In this document: one piece after another, positions 61,798 to 64,000 of the stretch | Position numbering within the stretch: position 1 is the first letter of the stretch | How the letters are laid out: each line of letters begins with the position of its first letter | From: Planctomycetes bacterium syqfu | GTDB lineage: Bacteria > Planctomycetota > Phycisphaerae > Phycisphaerales > Phycisphaeraceae | NCBI GenBank assembly: GCA_020974905.1 | Contig: CP087563.1 | Coordinates: 4,836,001 to 4,900,000 of the forward strand | Reading direction: 5' to 3' | Length of the DNA: 64,000 nt | Made by a program: the position numbers and the translations under genes | Notes under the pieces: generated by a model | The model's database searches: none | What the model was told of the DNA's origin: nothing | Seen by the model: the letters and a program-made list of their open reading frames with translations, nothing else

Positions 61798-62670
61798 ATG
61801 AAAGTTAGACTGCGGGATTCGCATTTGCGCAAGATGCGCCATATCTATTCTATGTTGCATCGGGTGCAACTTAACGGTTTTGATGAAATGATGTGGCGGA
61901 AAGTTCTACTGCAAGGACTCAAAGCCTATTTGGGTTTGCACCACATCTGGTCGGGCATCATCTCTGAAAACAAGGTTGGCTGTATTCAGGACAACTTTGA
62001 CACGTTGGCTATCTCAGCAAGTTCACATCCGTTGATTCAGATGTGCGACCAGTTTGAACAACGCTGGGGCCGAACGGTGGATCACAACCTTTTCGATGTC
62101 CAACAGGTCATAGACTGGGTTGGACTGATGCTTGAAGACAGCAGCGAGGTATGGTTTCGGCGAAATGACTTTCGCTTAGAAAAAGTTGCGCTTAAAGATC
62201 AGCAGGTGATCATGGTGACCTACCGCATAAACCTGCGTCAACTGCGGTGTATCATGATGCAGATCGGTGAACCTGTCAGAGCGCGACGGGCCTTGCCGTT
62301 GGATGACTATCATCTGCGTCGGTTCATGCGACTGATTGTACTTGAGCTGATTCGCATGCTCAATGATTCGCGTTTGTCGCGTGACAGCTTTCTCTCAGCC
62401 CCTTTGTCTCCGCGCGAAGCACAGACGGCGCGTTACCTGCTTAATGGTTATACCGAAAAGCAGATCGCCAAGCTGATGTATCTGAGTCCACATACGGTGC
62501 ACACCTACATCAAAGCGGTGTATCGCCTGTTTGGTGTCTCCAGCCGCGCGGAGTTCACTGCGTTGTTTATCAGTCATATGCCCATGGAACATTATTTCAA
62601 ACTTGGGCCGTTTGCTTCGATGAGTGAGAAGGACAACGAAGACCTGTTTGTTGAATCAATGTTTCATTGA
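61798..62670 (+). CDS. LuxR-type transcriptional regulator
   Basis: Protein of 290 residues with a C-terminal LuxR helix-turn-helix (about 208-265): LSPREAQTARYLLNGYTEKQIAKLMYLSPHTVHTYIKAVYRLFGVSSRAEF. The N-terminal 190 residues (Trp-rich, MMWRKVLLQGLKAYLGLHHIWSGIIS) match neither a receiver nor an obvious autoinducer domain. Divergent from pseudopilin cluster 2, so it may control it, which is positional inference. The ATG at 61798 follows GGGGGA. Confidence 0.8.
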   Translation: MKVRLRDSHLRKMRHIYSMLHRVQLNGFDEMMWRKVLLQGLKAYLGLHHIWSGIISENKVGCIQDNFDTLAISASSHPLIQMCDQFEQRWGRTVDHNLFDVQQVIDWVGLMLEDSSEVWFRRNDFRLEKVALKDQQVIMVTYRINLRQLRCIMMQIGEPVRARRALPLDDYHLRRFMRLIVLELIRMLNDSRLSRDSFLSAPLSPREAQTARYLLNGYTEKQIAKLMYLSPHTVHTYIKAVYRLFGVSSRAEFTALFISHMPMEHYFKLGPFASMSEKDNEDLFVESMFH

Positions 62671-62760
62671 TGCTGATCTGACGGGGTACCTTTTCTTTGT
62701 GGGTTTCTTTCAATGGATCACCTTGCAGTGCTAGCGGTCAAGTGGATACACTGATCAACC

Positions 62761-63804
62761 ATGAAACTACTCGAAAAACTCTGCGTCACGCCGGGCGTGC
62801 CGGGTCGCGAAGACCGGGTCGCAAAACTCATCCAATCCGAGGCCAAGGGCTTGTTCGACAAGTTCACCACCGATGCCATGGGCACGCTCATTGCGTATCG
62901 CAAGGCGCGGCCTGCCAAGGGCAAGAAAGGGCCAAAGAATCGCAAGAAGATCATGCTTTCCTGTCACATGGACCAGATAGGTTTTCTGGTGCGTCATATT
63001 GATGAGAAGGGATTCCTTCGTGTTAACGCAGTTGGTGGATTTGATACACGAAACCTCTTCGCCCGTTTGGTGACCGTCTGCACGAAACACGGCGACCTGC
63101 CGGGCGTGATGAATCCCGGTGGCAAGCCGGTGCACATCGCATCGCCTGAAGACCGCAAGAAGGTGCCGGAAATTGAAGAGCTCATCATCGACTTGGGCAT
63201 GACGGCAGACGAAGTCAATGACAAAGTCCAGATCGGCGATATGGTCGTGATCAAAGCACCGTTCACCGAAGTGGGCAACATGATCGTCAGCCAATGCCTG
63301 GACAACCGCATTGCCTGCTGGCTTGGGATTCGCTCAATCGAAAATCTCAAGCATCATGACTGTGATATTTATGTTGCCTTCACCGTGCAGGAAGAAGTCG
63401 GATGTCGCGGTGCGGGTCCGGCAGCAGCACAGATCAAGCCCGACATTGCAATCACACTCGACACCACGCTTTGCTGCGATACCCCCGGCGTCCCCGGTGA
63501 TCTGGCCATCACCAAAGCAGGCGACGGCGCAGGCTTGATGGTCATGGACTCAGGCAGCATCACTGACCTCAAACTTCTTGAAGAGTTCGAAGCAGTGGGC
63601 AAGAAAAAGAAGATCAAGACCCAGCGCACCATTCTTCCCCGTGGTGGTACGGATTCCCTTGCCATCCAACGCAAGGGCGAAGGCTATCGTGTGATGACGT
63701 TGGTCTGCGGTACCCGCTACATCCACACCGTCACCGAGACGATCAACAAGGACGACCTCTTTGCATGTCGCGATCTGTTGACGGCGTATTTGGCGCAAGC
63801 GTGA
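62761..63804 (+). CDS. M42-family aminopeptidase
   Basis: Co-catalytic zinc metallopeptidase of 347 residues, forming dodecameric shells in the glutamyl/leucyl aminopeptidase and former endoglucanase M group. Metal ligands and base: His69 and Asp71 in LSCHMDQIG, Asp in CLDNR, Glu pair in VQEEVGCRGA, Asp in LDTTLCCD, and His in YIHTVTET. GGTDSLAIQ completes the active-site region. A short-loop form inserts KARPAKGKKGPKNRKK in strand 4. A terminator follows the stop. Confidence 0.9.
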   Translation: MKLLEKLCVTPGVPGREDRVAKLIQSEAKGLFDKFTTDAMGTLIAYRKARPAKGKKGPKNRKKIMLSCHMDQIGFLVRHIDEKGFLRVNAVGGFDTRNLFARLVTVCTKHGDLPGVMNPGGKPVHIASPEDRKKVPEIEELIIDLGMTADEVNDKVQIGDMVVIKAPFTEVGNMIVSQCLDNRIACWLGIRSIENLKHHDCDIYVAFTVQEEVGCRGAGPAAAQIKPDIAITLDTTLCCDTPGVPGDLAITKAGDGAGLMVMDSGSITDLKLLEEFEAVGKKKKIKTQRTILPRGGTDSLAIQRKGEGYRVMTLVCGTRYIHTVTETINKDDLFACRDLLTAYLAQA

Positions 63805-63828
63805 CCAACACCATGAATTGAAAATATG

Positions 63829-63866
63829 ACAACCGCCTATCGTTGATGATGGGCGGTTGTTTTTTG
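63829..63866 (+). terminator. rho-independent terminator of the M42 peptidase gene
   Basis: ACAACCGCC / GGGCGGTTGT stem (9 bp) with a 13-nt loop, then TTTTTTG. Confidence 0.85.
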
Positions 63867-63886
63867 TATTTATAAACAGCCTTGGA

Positions 63887-64000
63887 TTAAGGCTGATCTT
63901 GGAAGAAGGAACTTGGTTTGGGTGAATTGCCGACACACGCCATACCTGCATTATCGAATGCGCTGTCGCCGTTACTACCATCCAAAGGGTTAAACAGATG
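63887..64000 (-). CDS. 3' end of a minus-strand gene cut by the window edge
   Basis: Only the last 37 codons are visible. Read leftward they give HLFNPLDGSNGDSAFDNAGM and then ACVGNSPKPSSFFQDQP before TAA. No stop occurs in frame up to the edge. The family is not recognised; HLFNP...DGSNG and a serine/phenylalanine-rich tail fit a secreted protein, but this is not evidence of function. Confidence 0.45.
   Translation of the reverse strand, partial: HLFNPLDGSNGDSAFDNAGMACVGNSPKPSSFFQDQP

Noticed and set aside
63550-63981. 143-codon minus-strand open frame at the right end
   Set aside because: It runs antisense through the M42 peptidase; the real minus-strand gene is in another frame ending at 63887.

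Overview
The window reads as chromosomal DNA of a Gram-negative planctomycete, most likely class Phycisphaerae. The evidence is lipid A synthesis (lpxB), coiled-coil outer-membrane porins ending in Phe, many pseudopilin-like proteins with the FTLIELLVVISIIALLIG N-terminus typical of this group, a GntR/LacI hybrid regulator next to a pseudopilin and a glycosidase, a eukaryote-like Ser/Thr kinase, and moderate GC with many dispersed palindromic repeats. The lineage is inferred from protein character; no database was searched. No tRNA, rRNA, CRISPR array or transposase was recognised.

Layout. 0-8.2 kb: a membrane-anchored thioredoxin-like protein, acylphosphatase, YebC, two paralogous OprP/OprO-type porins (the first interrupted by an in-frame TGA) and a PhoB/PhoR-like two-component system, together a probable phosphate-uptake module. 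8.5-16.2 kb: a secreted beta-helix (pectate-lyase-like) protein, an acyl-CoA synthetase-like enzyme, a flavoprotein/NapH-type polyferredoxin fusion and glutamate dehydrogenase. 16.5-19.5 kb: four tandem divergent pseudopilin-like genes. 19.5-24.4 kb: valS (with unusual insertions) and a LeuC-type dehydratase. 24.8-29.1 kb: a frameshifted CHAD gene, then an AT-rich segment with a small membrane protein and a 911-residue secreted protein, flanked by a decayed copy of the lpxB 3' end. 29.2-36.7 kb: lpxB, a short-chain dehydrogenase, a secreted protein, a GNAT protein, panC, a glycosyltransferase and prmC. 36.7-38.0 kb: three tandem small membrane proteins sharing a PDF motif and a G[RK]Y[IY]GP C-terminus.

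38.4-41.4 kb: dnaA with a cluster of variant DnaA boxes upstream (candidate oriC) and a divergent membrane protein. 41.5-45.5 kb: a regulator, pseudopilin and GH-A-like glycosidase carbohydrate locus. 45.7-52.8 kb (minus): hrpA, a two-gene ABC exporter and a NapG-like twin-arginine ferredoxin. 52.9-57.2 kb: a lipoprotein, MoxR ATPase, a secreted protein with RVDNR repeats, a 450-bp inverted repeat and a Ser/Thr kinase. 57.9-61.2 kb: a second cluster of four pseudopilin-like genes, divergent from a LuxR-type regulator. The window ends with an M42 aminopeptidase and the 3' end of a minus-strand gene cut by the edge.

The most unusual content is the eight-member pseudopilin-like family in two clusters, the three-gene PDF/GP membrane family, the lpxB-flanked AT-rich segment, the TGA-interrupted porin, the dnaA/oriC variant, and several different families of inverted-repeat elements in nearly every long intergenic gap.
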